The notes beneath the pieces are model-generated. The model was not told where the DNA came from, ran no database searches, and was given only the letters and a program-made list of their open reading frames with translations. Positions 1-6,983 of a stretch of DNA of 8,368 bases are shown here, one piece after another. Origin of the DNA: Microcaldota archaeon (GTDB lineage: Archaea > Micrarchaeota > Micrarchaeia > Micrarchaeales > CABMGC01); the NCBI GenBank assembly GCA_021821605.1, contig JAKACG010000032.1, forward strand, positions 1 through 8,368, written 5' to 3'. A program made the translations under genes and the position numbers. The number at the start of each line of letters is the position of its first letter. Position 1 is the first letter of the stretch.

Positions 1-675
1 ATCTATAAGTATAAAATCACCTTTTTTAAGCTTAGTATTGTCTGGAAAGTGGTGTGGAAGAGCTGCATTCTTGCCAAAACAGACTATAGTTTCGAATGAA
101 GGAGAATCAGAACCTAATGATGCGGATATTTGATCGAACTTTGCAGCTAATTCTTTTTCAGTAATTCCTTCCTTAAAGGCCTTTTGTATCATCATCTCTG
201 CCCATTTGGTTATGCTTACTGCCTTCTTTATGGATTTTATTTCTAATTCATCTTTGATAAGCCTGGCCTTAGAAAGAGCTTCCGATACATCTACAGTATC
301 TTTTAGGTTATATCTTTTCATTAAAAGAAGATAAAGTCCATGAGGAATAAAAAAATCGTTCATGCCTACTTTTTTGTCTTTTAGAATTGCATTTATCTCT
401 GATCTGAAGTCTATAGAAGGATCCATCTTAACAACCTTCATGCCTTCAGGAACAGACTCTATGGCAGTTTCATACTCTAAGGAAGAGGTGAATAGGGTTG
501 CTTTGTATTTTTCTAAAATCAGATAGCTATACTCAAAAAGTCCATTTTTAAGACCTGTAAAGTAAAGAAAGTTAGGATCCATGTTTCCAGTATTAAGCAA
601 TACAATTACATCGATATCTTTCGTATAGGAAAATGCTCTTTTAATTCTTGATAATTGCTCTTCTTTTTTCATCAT
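1..675 (-). CDS. pepQ: M24-family Xaa-Pro dipeptidase-like protein, N-terminal part (runs off left edge)
   Basis: The frame is open from ATG at 675 to the window edge, giving 225 residues; the C-terminal part is missing. Residues 1 to about 120 look like a creatinase/prolidase N-terminal domain (NMDPNFLYFTGL near 31-42, a typical 'nl.YltG' signature). Residues 135-225 begin the pita-bread metallopeptidase domain: ARLIKDELEIKSIKKA, then FETIVCFGKNAALPHH (194-209), then GDFILID. By comparison with archaeal prolidases, the final Asp (bases 1-3) should be the first of five metal ligands; the rest lie outside the window. The family hydrolyses Xaa-Pro dipeptides, or N-terminal Xaa-Pro bonds, in the cytosol using two divalent metals. 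Prolidase and aminopeptidase P cannot be separated on this fragment. A second ATG follows directly at 672. A weak AAGGT lies a few bases upstream. The gene is divergent from nreA and shares its promoter region. Confidence 0.88.
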   Translation of the reverse strand, partial: MMKKEEQLSRIKRAFSYTKDIDVIVLLNTGNMDPNFLYFTGLKNGLFEYSYLILEKYKATLFTSSLEYETAIESVPEGMKVVKMDPSIDFRSEINAILKDKKVGMNDFFIPHGLYLLLMKRYNLKDTVDVSEALSKARLIKDELEIKSIKKAVSITKWAEMMIQKAFKEGITEKELAAKFDQISASLGSDSPSFETIVCFGKNAALPHHFPDNTKLKKGDFILID

Positions 676-708
676 TATTACCTTACTCTTTATCTTATGG
701 CATTAAGA

Positions 709-720
709 TTTAATATAGAA
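709..720. promoter_or_regulatory. Near-symmetric TATA element of a divergent promoter
   Basis: The 68-base region between the two divergent genes contains TTTAATATAGAA, which reads TTCTATATTAAA on the other strand, so it can act as an archaeal TATA box in both directions. With the usual spacing of about 25 bases to the transcription start, the plus-strand start would fall near 738-740, giving nreA a leader of only a few bases. The minus-strand start would fall near 688-690, giving the peptidase gene a leader of about 14 bases. This is inferred from position and composition; in such AT-rich DNA a chance match is possible. Confidence 0.4.
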
Positions 721-743
721 AACGTATTATAGGTTAGGTCTAT

Positions 744-1952
744 ATGGAAGAACCAAAGGTACGGGCCGATGGCTTAGTGTATAGGAATATGAAAAATCCA
801 CTTTTCCTTAAAAAATATTATAGCTTTAAAACAATTGACATGATAAAAACCAATGAGATTTATGGTTCTTCACCGCCAGATATTTTTGTTGGAAGAGTAG
901 GATGGCCTAATGTTTATATTGGACCGCTTGTACCTCCAACATTAGGAGATACCTCGATTATGGGAACCCCTGAGAGATGGCTTGGGAAAAGTATACCTGA
1001 GATAGTTGAGATGAGATCTATGCTTATACGAGGAATGTATCTTACTAAAGTAAATAAGGCAGATAACGGAAGAATGGAGGAGATGATAAAGGAGATTGCT
1101 ATATCTGAAAAGTATGGAACGATAGATCTTAAACTTAAAAGAAGACCTAATAGTATAGTAAAGATGGATGAAAATGGCCAACCATTTGGACCTAGTGCTC
1201 CTATACAGGATATGATATTAGGAAGTATGAAAGCAAATCAAAAAATAGAAGCAGCTTATCTTGATACAGATATGGGAGCTGCAACGGCCATGGTAGAACT
1301 ATATGAAAAAGGAATTGAGGTCTCTAAGATACAGAAAGCTCTTTCCGCAGGAATACTTGGAAGAAAGCTCGCTAGAAGATTTGTGCCTACAAGATGGAGC
1401 ATAACCGCAACAGATGATACCATATCAAAGGATAAACTTTCTAGAATAAAGGAAATGAATACACTTGACTCTGTAAGAGTATATGAAAATACTGCACTAG
1501 ATAATAGATGGATAATAATTCTGATTCCAGGCACTTGGGAGTACGAATCTATGGAAGCGTGGTATCCAAATACTACATGGAATGAATCAGGAAAGGAAAT
1601 AGAGATAGGCGCTTCTTATGAATCATTTAATGGAAGGAAAACCTATGCTGAGATAGGAGGTTGCTATTATGCAGCTAGGCTTGCGGTAAGTGAGATTCTT
1701 GAAAAAGAACAAAAACAAGCAAAAGTAATCATACTTAGAGAAGTACATCCTGGTTACATAATGCCAGTAGGTGTATGGAACGTAAGAGAACATGTAAGAG
1801 AAACATTAAGAAAAGAACCACAGTATTTTACTAATATTTATGAGGCTTTTTCCTTTGCGTCTAAAAAATTAGAGATACCAATGAAAACATGGATAAGAAA
1901 TAGCACTTTATTAAAAAGAGTTCTTTATCAAAAGTTAATTAGCTCATTTTAA
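744..1952 (+). CDS. nreA: Archaeal Nre-family DNA repair protein with C-terminal PCNA-binding motif
   Basis: This 402-residue protein has the features of the archaeal Nre family (formerly DUF650 N-terminal and DUF651 C-terminal regions). The strongest block is SPPDIFVGRVGWPNVYIGPL (43-62), followed by PP and then a TPERWLGKSIPEIVEMR stretch. The C-terminal half contains GCYYAARLAVSEIL and REVHPGYIMPVGVWNVRE, also as I remember them from this family. The last seven residues, QKLISSF (396-402), fit a PIP box (Gln, aliphatic at +3, aromatic at +6) for binding the PCNA clamp. In Haloferax, NreA works with UvrABC in repair of mitomycin C damage and depends on such a motif; that role is known for the family and inferred here. 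ATG at 744 is preceded by AGGT at 736-739, close to the start, so the transcript may be nearly leaderless. The gene ends 14 bases from the convergent ATPase gene, with no clear hairpin terminator between them. Confidence 0.9.
   Translation: MEEPKVRADGLVYRNMKNPLFLKKYYSFKTIDMIKTNEIYGSSPPDIFVGRVGWPNVYIGPLVPPTLGDTSIMGTPERWLGKSIPEIVEMRSMLIRGMYLTKVNKADNGRMEEMIKEIAISEKYGTIDLKLKRRPNSIVKMDENGQPFGPSAPIQDMILGSMKANQKIEAAYLDTDMGAATAMVELYEKGIEVSKIQKALSAGILGRKLARRFVPTRWSITATDDTISKDKLSRIKEMNTLDSVRVYENTALDNRWIIILIPGTWEYESMEAWYPNTTWNESGKEIEIGASYESFNGRKTYAEIGGCYYAARLAVSEILEKEQKQAKVIILREVHPGYIMPVGVWNVREHVRETLRKEPQYFTNIYEAFSFASKKLEIPMKTWIRNSTLLKRVLYQKLISSF
1929..1949 (+). other. PIP-box (PCNA-interacting) motif at the extreme C terminus of the Nre protein
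   Basis: The bases encode QKLISSF, directly followed by the TAA stop at 1950-1952. It matches the Q-x-x-(aliphatic)-x-x-(aromatic) core of a PCNA-binding motif but has only one of the usual two terminal aromatics. Position at the very C terminus is where Nre proteins carry this motif. The match is short, so the call relies on the family context. Confidence 0.65.
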
Positions 1953-1966
1953 TTTAGAACTTTGTA

Positions 1967-4180
1967 TTATTCCAGCAAAATTCTATTTTCTTTGCCTCCT
2001 ATAATTTTAAAACTTTTTGAGTCCTTTTTCTTTTCTCCTTGAACAGTCAAAATACACTTTTTATTTATAAGTATAGAGTTAGTAGTTAAACAACCAAAAC
2101 TGTCAGTTACACCTTGAAAGATTTCTTCGCCACAGTAAAAGATAGAAAGTTTTCTTCCAATTAATGGAATAAGTTCTTTGTTAACAAGTTTTATTGAGGT
2201 AAGAGTACTTTCATCTTCTGAATTTATATTAAAACTATATTCGTCATTTTTATTCGCTTTAATAGGAAGGTATTTGTTTGCTTTTATAAAAATAGAGCTT
2301 ACTGGTTGACGAGACTCCGCTACATTTTTTATTGGAGTAACTGCACACACACCTTGATCAAGAGTTTTTAGTTTATCTATTAATGAATCAAGTTGATCTG
2401 ACTTAAAAAGAAGATCGTTTACAGCAAATCTAGCAGTATCTGGACTTTGTCTAAAATAAACTTTTAATTGACATAGCCTACGTATCTCTGTTTTTATATC
2501 AGATACATTATGAGTTATTAAAACTAAACCTATACCTTTTTTTCTAAAGTCTTGTATTCTTTGGAGTATATCAAAAGATGCAGCAGAATCATCATCTCCA
2601 AAAATTATCTGCGCTTCTTCTATGCAAATAGCCATGCGAAGTTCTTTGTCTCCTTCAGTATCAAAAAGTTCGGCAAGCATGTAAATCTGGTTTAAAAGCA
2701 ACGCATAGTAAAATGGTTTCATAGAGTTGCTTACTTTTGAAAGATCAAAAACTACACCGTTTTTAATTATTGTTTCTATATCTAAACCGTCAGAGTAAGC
2801 AAATTGTTTTTTATGTAACATCAAACGCATAGGCTCTAATGCTGCGATTATATTTTCACCATGTTTAGTTAATTTTATTCCAGTACCTGACCTTTTTCCA
2901 TGGCGCTCTACCACCTTTTCAAATATTGAGTCATATACATCTTCTGGTTCTGGAGTTTTTGTAACAGAATATATTTTACTAAATGCGCTTAGCAAACACT
3001 TTTCCATAGCGTTTTTGTATGGTCCAGCATTAGAAGCAGAAGAAATAAGCATAGCCATGTTTTCGTAGAAATATTCAGGATTTATTTTTTTATTGCAATT
3101 AAAAAACGACAATTTTGGAGTCTGAGAATATAATTGTATTATTTGAATATTAAGTTCTTTTGCAAAAGAGTTCCATTCGCTTGTTGGAGAAAGTATTACC
3201 GTATAAGGACGGTTATTATTAAGTATTTGTTTTAGAATAGACATGGTAGATGAAGTTTTACCAGTTCCAGGAACTCCAGATATAAACATCCCTAGATTTA
3301 ACGCATTTCTTTCTATTTTTATAGCTTTTTTTCTTTCTACAATAGAGTTTTCAAGATAATTACCTAATGATATATCTCCATATATATCTGCAAAAAAAGT
3401 TTGAATTGCTGAACTTTTAGGTATAGTGTTTGAAAAGATAATGGCTAGTGCGGCTCTTTTTTCGGACATAGGTATGCCATCAAATTTTTTAGCCAATAAA
3501 AAAATATCTGTGTTATCATTAATTTTAACATTTGATTCTTCAGAAAACATAATTTTTGATTTTAGATATGATAAAGCACCTATGTTGTCTTTACTTATAA
3601 AAATCGATGGCATGTATGAAATACCATTAGAGAGTATTATTTCATTTAGCATATTTAATACTGAGGATAATACCAAACGCTCTCCGGAATTGTATAGGAG
3701 TTCAGATTGGACAGACTCATTTTTGCCATAAAGTATATTTTGTTGTGATGATTGACGATTCACACGAACGCCAGTTGAACTCAATATTTCTTCTATTTTT
3801 TTCTTTATCTCTTTAGTATAATTTATCTCAGATGGAATAAAAAATATAAAGAATGAATTATTCGTATTTCCTAGTATATCATATATTTCTTTAAATTTCT
3901 GCTCTGGTTGATGTTTTTCATCATAACTCACTTCATAATATGGTACTATCCTTAAAAATTCTGTTCCTTTTACGGTAAATGTACTTTTCTTAAAGTTTAA
4001 ACCTAAATTAGAGTTTGAAAAACTTTCTATTGAGTCTTTTTCATCTAATATAAGGTAGGTATTTTGATCATTAAAGTCATGATACAAACAAAACGGCTTT
4101 CCTAAGGCGGATTTTAAAAATAGAAGATAATCTATATTTTCAGGAACAGAACTTAATAAAAAGATATTTTTGTTTATCAT
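1967..4180 (-). CDS. HerA/VirB4-superfamily ATPase with extra C-terminal beta domain (possible coupling or second motor ATPase)
   Basis: The protein has 737 residues and no membrane segment. Residues 1 to about 270 form an N-terminal region I cannot assign; it includes a helical stretch with SSTGVRVNRQSSQ near 135-150. The ATPase core follows: Walker A GVPGTGKT at 302-309 (Lys308), Walker B AICIEEAQ at 517-524, with Glu521-Glu522 in place of the usual Asp-Glu, and a motif-III-like GLVLITHN at 551-558. This layout is that of the HerA/VirB4/VirD4 group of hexameric DNA or protein-pumping motors. Residues of about 657-725 look like a small transthyretin/Ig-type beta domain (GEEIFQGVTDSFGCLTT), which is unusual in a cytosolic motor. 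The ATG at 4180 lies 9 bases after the stop of the 88-residue membrane protein, so it is the last gene of the string. It is clearly different from the other ATPase at 5864-6976. A VirD4-like coupling role is inference; a helicase-like role is also possible. Confidence 0.85.
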   Translation of the reverse strand: MINKNIFLLSSVPENIDYLLFLKSALGKPFCLYHDFNDQNTYLILDEKDSIESFSNSNLGLNFKKSTFTVKGTEFLRIVPYYEVSYDEKHQPEQKFKEIYDILGNTNNSFFIFFIPSEINYTKEIKKKIEEILSSTGVRVNRQSSQQNILYGKNESVQSELLYNSGERLVLSSVLNMLNEIILSNGISYMPSIFISKDNIGALSYLKSKIMFSEESNVKINDNTDIFLLAKKFDGIPMSEKRAALAIIFSNTIPKSSAIQTFFADIYGDISLGNYLENSIVERKKAIKIERNALNLGMFISGVPGTGKTSSTMSILKQILNNNRPYTVILSPTSEWNSFAKELNIQIIQLYSQTPKLSFFNCNKKINPEYFYENMAMLISSASNAGPYKNAMEKCLLSAFSKIYSVTKTPEPEDVYDSIFEKVVERHGKRSGTGIKLTKHGENIIAALEPMRLMLHKKQFAYSDGLDIETIIKNGVVFDLSKVSNSMKPFYYALLLNQIYMLAELFDTEGDKELRMAICIEEAQIIFGDDDSAASFDILQRIQDFRKKGIGLVLITHNVSDIKTEIRRLCQLKVYFRQSPDTARFAVNDLLFKSDQLDSLIDKLKTLDQGVCAVTPIKNVAESRQPVSSIFIKANKYLPIKANKNDEYSFNINSEDESTLTSIKLVNKELIPLIGRKLSIFYCGEEIFQGVTDSFGCLTTNSILINKKCILTVQGEKKKDSKSFKIIGGKENRILLE

Positions 4181-4189
4181 AAAAAAATC

Positions 4190-4456
4190 TCATATCATAA
4201 AGGAAAGAATTAGAAGAATCAATGACATTGAAAATAAGTAAAAAGAAATTTTCTTATCGATTATTGTTATCCTATAATCGTGTTTTATCAATAAAAAAAG
4301 AAATACGACATTAGATATGCAAAATAATGTCGATACTAAGCCAAATTCTTTTAGAAAAATAAATATTGAGGTTTCAAAGAAAAAAAGGCTTATGAATATT
4401 GTTAAGTTCAATAATGCATCTTTTTTCTTATATGGTATTGAAAACACTTTGCTCAT
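4190..4456 (-). CDS. Small three-helix membrane protein (88 aa), unrecognised
   Basis: I do not recognise a family. The protein starts with a basic tail (KKKD at 10-13) and has three hydrophobic segments at about 15-35, 39-57 and 71-88. Two positively charged stretches (residues 1-13 and KHDYRITIIDKK at 58-69) would both face the cytosol by the positive-inside rule. This gives N-terminus in, C-terminus out. It has no extracellular domain and no catalytic motif. Its ATG overlaps the stop of the preceding gene in an ATGA junction, a sign of translational coupling, and the large ATPase gene follows after 9 bases. It is probably a structural or assembly component of the membrane complex encoded by the same string of genes. 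The sequence is very AT-rich. Confidence 0.75.
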   Translation of the reverse strand: MSKVFSIPYKKKDALLNLTIFISLFFFETSIFIFLKEFGLVSTLFCISNVVFLFLLIKHDYRITIIDKKISFYLFSMSLILLILSFMI

Positions 4457-4641
4457 AAAATAACCAGTATTAAAGCTGCAAAAATAGATAGCAGTATAAG
4501 CCCTGAGAGGCGCTCTATGAAGAAAATATGTATAGTTTTATTATAGGATATTAGAATGATAATTGAGGATAATACTCCAAAAACTCCAGAAATAACACCT
4601 AGAAAAATAGTTAGTAATAGAAAAAATGAATATATAGACAT
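4453..4641 (-). CDS. Two-helix mini membrane protein (62 aa), pilin-like topology
   Basis: This 62-residue protein is almost all hydrophobic. Helix 1 spans about 5-32 and contains small-residue packing positions Gly15, Gly19 and Gly22. A short loop, YNKTIHIFFIERLSG (33-47), carries the only Lys, His and Arg residues. Helix 2 spans about 46-62. The positive-inside rule places the loop in the cytosol and both termini outside. This is the topology of VirB2-type pilins and resembles the tiny two-helix CedA1 subunits of crenarchaeal DNA-import systems. Sequence similarity to them was not demonstrated, so the pilin idea is inference. No separate signal peptide is visible. ATG at 4641 lies 7 bases after the upstream stop with a weak GATGGT in front, and its stop overlaps the next ATG (ATGA). 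Confidence 0.72.
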   Translation of the reverse strand: MSIYSFFLLLTIFLGVISGVFGVLSSIIILISYNKTIHIFFIERLSGLILLSIFAALILVIL

Positions 4642-4648
4642 TTTACCA

Positions 4649-5197
4649 TCAGATTTTAATATATCTTACTTCAGAATGCATGATGTGCCATGCTAACAAT
4701 GAAGCTTCCTTGTCGAACTCGCAGCATTTAATTTTAAGAGAAGATAGTTCCTTGAAAAGAATAAATATATGATTATTTTCATGCCTTTTAGTTTCATTTG
4801 TTATAAAAAGATACGGAAGTTTAGTATTTTCATTTATTTCAACTTTAGTATTTAGGATTATTGAAAGATCTTTGGAATACTTATCCAATACCGAACAATA
4901 AATATTTTTTTCTCCAGAATAAAAATACTGGTCAAAAAACTGTATGTTTTTAGATATGTAAATGTTTTCTATTGTAGTAGAATCTTTGTTATTTTGTATT
5001 AAAAGTTCATCGATGGTAGATGGATAATTATTATAAGTTATAACTAGAGATTCATACTCTTTTATAGGATAATAACTAAGTTTAGTTAAAATATGTATTT
5101 TTTTATTAGAATAGTTAATTGTACGTAATAAATACATTAAAAGTATCCCTAACCCCATTATTATAAAATCCCATAGATAAGAATAAAGTATATTCAT
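4649..5197 (-). CDS. Single-span membrane protein with soluble domain (182 aa), unrecognised
   Basis: I do not recognise a family. One hydrophobic helix lies near residues 7-24 and is followed by a basic stretch (Arg25, Lys32, Lys33, Lys39), so the positive-inside rule predicts N-terminus out and the roughly 155-residue soluble part in the cytosol. The soluble part is mixed alpha/beta by eye, with a Cys-Cys pair in LKIKCCEFDKEASLLAW near the C-terminus. No catalytic motif is visible. A VirB8 role was considered, but VirB8 has the opposite orientation (N-in, C-out). The ATG overlaps the stop of the 227-residue gene in an ATGA junction, so the two are probably translated in a coupled way and may interact. 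A peripheral scaffold for the ATPases at the membrane is a reasonable guess only. Confidence 0.75.
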   Translation of the reverse strand: MNILYSYLWDFIIMGLGILLMYLLRTINYSNKKIHILTKLSYYPIKEYESLVITYNNYPSTIDELLIQNNKDSTTIENIYISKNIQFFDQYFYSGEKNIYCSVLDKYSKDLSIILNTKVEINENTKLPYLFITNETKRHENNHIFILFKELSSLKIKCCEFDKEASLLAWHIMHSEVRYIKI

Positions 5198-5877
5198 GTT
5201 TTAACCAATGTAAACTCGGATTTATTATGCCATAGCGTAGTAAATCCCAAAGATTTTGTTTCTTCTAATAACTTTTTGAATATTACTTCATCTATTCCAA
5301 AATCTTTTGAAGCTGACTTAAAATTTATTTTGCCAGAGTATTTTAGCAAAAGAGCCGATGTCATTAGGTGCAATGAAATTGATCTTAAAAACAAAATTTC
5401 ATTGCTTAGTTTTTTATTCTCATTTAGTAGGGTTATTATCCTTCTAGATAATACAACATCATCACCATAGGTAGCTTTTGTATTTTCTACCAGTTTTTTA
5501 AATTCTGTGGTACTAAAAGTATCTTTTGACAATATCTCCATTATAAAAGGATAAAACTCTGAAAGTTCAATTGAGTAATAAGCTTTAATAAAAGAAAGAA
5601 TCAAAAGCAATTTGAGTATTGCTTCTTTTAAGAAAAATACAGGAGATGTAGCACTGTAAATTGTAATAGATATATTTGATTTGGATATTTCTAAAATAAA
5701 ATAACGATCGGTAAAATCTTGAGTTTTTATAGAATATCTTAAAATTTCTCCAGAGTACATTAATGAAACTCCAGGATGATCTAAAAGCGAGGTTTTTATT
5801 TCTTCTAAACTTGAAAGCGCTCGCCCAGATATAGATACTTTTGAAAAGATATAACTTTCTTTTTTATTTGATTTCAT
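5194..5877 (-). CDS. Unrecognised cytosolic protein (227 aa) encoded directly after the VirB4-like ATPase
   Basis: No family is recognised. Residues 1-80 look alpha/beta with many Ser/Ile. A hydrophobic stretch at about 80-103 (KEAILKLLLILSFIKAYY) contains Lys and Glu, so it is more likely a buried helix than a true membrane span. Residues 143-175 (SRRIITLLNENKKLSNEI onward) could form a short coiled coil. The C-terminal 50 residues, from SGKINFKSASKDFGIDEVIF, have the rhythm of a winged helix: two helices, then strand-like LGFTTLWHNKSEFTLVK. DNA binding or a protein-protein role would both fit. The start at 5877 lies inside the end of the ATPase gene (14-base overlap) and has the best Shine-Dalgarno of the string. 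The stop overlaps the next start (ATGA). Its place beside the ATPase suggests an adaptor or regulator of the motor, which is inference. Confidence 0.8.
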   Translation of the reverse strand: MKSNKKESYIFSKVSISGRALSSLEEIKTSLLDHPGVSLMYSGEILRYSIKTQDFTDRYFILEISKSNISITIYSATSPVFFLKEAILKLLLILSFIKAYYSIELSEFYPFIMEILSKDTFSTTEFKKLVENTKATYGDDVVLSRRIITLLNENKKLSNEILFLRSISLHLMTSALLLKYSGKINFKSASKDFGIDEVIFKKLLEETKSLGFTTLWHNKSEFTLVKT

Positions 5878-6976
5878 ATAAATTTACCTCTATTGCAGTA
5901 GCATATGAATCTGCTATATCATCTTCACTAATACCGATAGATCGTAAGTAAGATAATATTGAAAGTCTATCCGAACCTAATTTTATTAGCTCGTAAATTA
6001 AAATATATAAAGAAATAGACTTCTGTGAACGAATTTTAGATATCAGCTCAGTAGGATCATTTTTAGAAAGTTTTTTTACCATAATTTCTACAGTAGATTG
6101 TTTAATTTCAACCATCATATCACCAAATGTAATCCCGAATTTAGGAACCATAATTAAACCGAATACTTTTTTAATTTGAAATACCGTTCTTTTGCCTGAT
6201 TTGTATATTTGAATTGCTATGCAGCTTCCAACATCAAGATTTTTTATTTTTTCAAGATAATGTGAAGGAAGTTCATAATTTAACGCAAGTTTTTCTATAT
6301 TCTCAGTGTTTTGAGTTCGGAATACAAAAATAGATGCAACATTTGAAAGAGCATTTAATTTTATATCATCTAAAAGCTGAGACGCGAGTATTATTCCAGT
6401 AGAGTACTTTCTTCCCTCACGAATTATAGTTTCTATTCCAGAATTAGATCCGAGTAATTTCCAAGCTTCATCTATTATTATAAAAAAGCGTTGTTTTGTG
6501 TATAATTCCCTTCCACGCATATATGAAACTAACAAAGAAAGAACTTCCCTGCCTTTTTCAAGTTTGTTAGATTCATGCATATTTTCCAATGAAAAATAGC
6601 ATATTTTAGAGCCAATATTAACATTTCTTTTAAAAAATTCTGGTGTATAAGACTCAGCTTTTACAAACTCCGCGAATTCATGATACTCTCCAGTAAAATC
6701 TATAATAAATATGAATGCGGATATGCATCCATAAAGTTTAAGCATTAGGTTTTTTACTAAAAATGTTTTTCCGCTTCCAGTCATTCCAACAACAAAAACA
6801 TGAGGATTTACCAAAATGTCAAAATTTAGAAAAAATGGTTTTGACATACCGCTTGAGACGCCTACAAAAACTCCATCAGAAATTGAATTTAACATTGAAA
6901 GATAACTTTGTTCTGTATTTTTAGGTATAAAAAGAAGTTTTGAAAGTGTTTTAGTACCTATTTTTCCTAGCTCCAT
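5864..6976 (-). CDS. VirB4/CedB-like (DUF87/HerA-type) ATPase domain protein
   Basis: With the ATG at 6976 the protein has 370 residues. It contains PHVFVVGMTGSGKT with Walker A at 64-71 (Lys70), FIIDFTGEYHEF at 90-101, Walker B FIIIDEAW at 165-172 (Asp169, Glu170), GIILASQ at 194-200 and a possible Arg-finger region FRTQNTEN at 219-226. This order is typical of VirB4/HerA hexameric motors. A helical tail (about 295-370) follows. The usual VirB4 N-terminal domain is missing here and appears to be the separate upstream gene. An in-frame ATG at 7024 would add 16 residues, overlap that gene by 44 bases and has no SD. I prefer 6976 because it lies 4 bases after the upstream TGA, in the same TGATTTTATGGA junction seen at the gene before. 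The protein probably powers DNA or pilin-subunit movement through the membrane complex. The ATPase class is secure; the exact subfamily is inferred. Confidence 0.85.
   Translation of the reverse strand: MELGKIGTKTLSKLLFIPKNTEQSYLSMLNSISDGVFVGVSSGMSKPFFLNFDILVNPHVFVVGMTGSGKTFLVKNLMLKLYGCISAFIFIIDFTGEYHEFAEFVKAESYTPEFFKRNVNIGSKICYFSLENMHESNKLEKGREVLSLLVSYMRGRELYTKQRFFIIIDEAWKLLGSNSGIETIIREGRKYSTGIILASQLLDDIKLNALSNVASIFVFRTQNTENIEKLALNYELPSHYLEKIKNLDVGSCIAIQIYKSGKRTVFQIKKVFGLIMVPKFGITFGDMMVEIKQSTVEIMVKKLSKNDPTELISKIRSQKSISLYILIYELIKLGSDRLSILSYLRSIGISEDDIADSYATAIEVNLYEIK
5886..5891 (-). promoter_or_regulatory. Strong Shine-Dalgarno site for the 227-aa protein, inside the upstream ATPase gene
   Basis: AGAGGT on the minus strand sits 8 bases before the ATG at 5877 and fits the archaeal anti-SD. 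It supports that start although the gene overlaps the ATPase reading frame by 14 bases. Most other junctions in this gene string lack a good SD and rely on overlap or close spacing, so this gene may be translated independently and at a higher level. Confidence 0.6.
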
Positions 6977-6983
6977 AAAATCA
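6972..6983 (-). promoter_or_regulatory. Coupled stop-start junction TGATTTTATGGA (anchor gene to ATPase gene)
   Basis: The TGA stop of the membrane-anchor gene, four T and the ATG of the ATPase gene form the 12-mer TGATTTTATGGA. The identical 12-mer joins the two genes just upstream. No Shine-Dalgarno lies at the proper distance; a GGAGAGG occurs about 25 bases before the ATG, inside the upstream gene. The layout suggests termination followed by reinitiation. Confidence 0.45.

Noticed and set aside
942..1181. Minus-strand open frame of 79 codons inside nreA
   Set aside because: It lies wholly antisense to a well-supported gene and its product is a low-complexity Ser/Ile/Tyr/His-rich sequence with no family signature.
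1256..1534. Minus-strand open frame of 92 codons inside nreA
   Set aside because: It is antisense to conserved nreA coding sequence and shows no recognisable protein features.
1953..1966. Bidirectional terminator between the convergent genes
   Set aside because: The 14-base gap has no inverted repeat and no clear long T-tract. Termination signals may lie within the gene ends, but none can be shown.
3426..3731. Plus-strand open frame of 101 codons inside the 737-aa ATPase gene
   Set aside because: It is a shadow of the ATPase frame, with no promoter or ribosome site and no protein-like motif.
4649..5197. VirB8 identity for the 182-aa single-span protein
   Set aside because: Positive charges follow the helix, so the soluble part should be cytosolic, whereas the VirB8 domain is outside the membrane.
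5274..5343. Hydrophobic or repeat-like AT-rich stretches as CRISPR or direct repeats
   Set aside because: No regularly spaced identical units were found; similarity between AT-rich stretches is explained by base composition.
5276..5470. Plus-strand open frame of 64 codons inside the 227-aa gene
   Set aside because: It is antisense to a gene with a good Shine-Dalgarno and coupled neighbours, and is probably a chance open frame.
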